From Lysinibacillus sp. SGAir0095 (GTDB lineage Bacteria; Bacillota; Bacilli; Bacillales_A; Planococcaceae): a DNA stretch of 64,000 nucleotides. The notes under the pieces are model-generated. The model saw only the letters and a program-made list of their open reading frames with translations. It ran no database searches and had not been told where the DNA came from. The stretch is taken from assembly GCF_005491425.1 (NCBI RefSeq), contig NZ_CP028083.1, forward strand, positions 3,656,001 through 3,720,000, in the 5' to 3' direction. The position numbers and the translations under genes were made by a program. Below are positions 63,697 to 64,000 of the stretch, in pieces (position 1 is the stretch's first letter; each line of letters starts with the position of its first letter).

Positions 63697-64000
63697 TTAC
63701 TTTTTTTCTAGTCGTTCCAATATAACTCTTCCAGTAGAAGCTGTTTTCCAAACTGGTTTGTATGTCGCACCCCACTCTTCTAACAACTCTTCATAAAAGT
63801 GTGTTCGCAGATAATTATAATAGTCTATTTTCCCATCCGATTTTCTTTTGCTATATCTCACATTGTGAAGAAAATCTTCAACATGAACCCAAGAATATTT
63901 TGAAGCCAGGCGCAGAATCATCCGAGCATCTTCGAAATACCTACCATCCCAAGGGTCATTGGTTAGCCAACCTCCAACATTTTTCACATACTCCGTACGG
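63697..64000 (-). CDS. Partial gene, glycosyltransferase-like C-terminus
   Basis: The frame is open to the window edge, so only the last 100 or so codons are seen. GRYFEDARMILRLASKYSWV and HVEDFLHNVRYSKRKSDGKI resemble the C-terminal part of family-2 glycosyltransferases (an ED-x(n)-RLA.KY block, then ...L...R.S). It ends RVILERLEKK, a charged helix. The Arg/Lys-rich end and the neighbouring ABC exporter do not identify a pathway. This is a pattern-based assignment and could be wrong. Confidence 0.45.
   Translation of the reverse strand, partial: RTEYVKNVGGWLTNDPWDGRYFEDARMILRLASKYSWVHVEDFLHNVRYSKRKSDGKIDYYNYLRTHFYEELLEEWGATYKPVWKTASTGRVILERLEKK

Noticed and set aside
1-64000. tRNA, rRNA or tmRNA genes
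   Set aside because: No T-arm (GGTTCRANNCC) with a matching acceptor stem, and no rRNA-like blocks were found on either strand while reading.

Overview
The window is low-GC Gram-positive DNA. It most resembles a spore-forming member of the Planococcaceae, of the Solibacillus/Lysinibacillus type. The grounds are the AT-rich composition, AGGAGG-type ribosome binding sites, many GTG and TTG starts, a LysM-GH18 spore-cortex-type hydrolase, an SLH-domain surface protein, a DesKR-Des cold-response module, Ku/LigD, a YitJ-MetH pair under an S-box, and DesR, YkuI, CzrA and YxaF orthologues. It is mostly ordinary chromosome, with a more accessory stretch from about 46 to 64 kb. No rRNA, tRNA, CRISPR array or complete mobile element was seen.

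Layout. 0-2.3 kb: the end of a cell-envelope O-acetyltransferase pair (MBOAT plus SGNH-like partner), then a gene-poor strip with a 49-codon gene. This strip carries a second copy of the guaA 3' end, which looks like an old integration scar. 2.3-8.4 kb: guaA behind a purine riboswitch, and a moxR-DUF58-transglutaminase operon. 8.6-13.4 kb: NAD salvage (pncB-nadE), then a FetAB-like metal-export ABC pair behind an uncharacterised attenuator-like leader. 13.5-17.5 kb: proline dehydrogenase and des-desK-desR. 17.7-23.2 kb: methionine synthesis (yitJ-metH) under a SAM-I riboswitch. 23.3-29.1 kb: heme oxidase, SEL1 protein, LysR regulator, carboxylesterase and an EndoQ-like nuclease. 29.3-38.0 kb: chemoreceptor, guanine deaminase, DUF423, YusW lipoprotein, a lone PTS-IIC-like permease, and Ku/LigD end joining. 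38.1-41.1 kb: CtaG and DUF2243, an inverted-repeat intergenic element, and czcD-czrA with two operator-like palindromes. 41.2-46.3 kb: SLH surface protein, LysM-GH18 hydrolase (apparent ATT start) and YkuI. 46.5-58.5 kb: two DHA2 drug-efflux pumps with TetR regulators, a PLP decarboxylase, a beta-helix secreted protein, and a three-gene operon (STAS-like, GNAT-like, chemoreceptor) behind a c-di-GMP-I riboswitch. 58.6-64 kb: a dead tyrosine-integrase tail, a YqcI/YcgG protein, a two-gene FtsX-type ABC exporter and a partial glycosyltransferase-like gene.

The most interesting item is the c-di-GMP riboswitch operon at 52.2-54.7 kb. The aptamer 3' strand can pair with the terminator 5' strand, so the sequence predicts that c-di-GMP switches off a small operon of unassigned function that includes a chemoreceptor. 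Also notable are five copies of one conserved terminator hairpin confined to 50-63.5 kb, the guaA-end duplication, the integrase remnant, and the orphan leader of the FetAB-like operon. All functions are inferred by reading motifs; no database search was possible.
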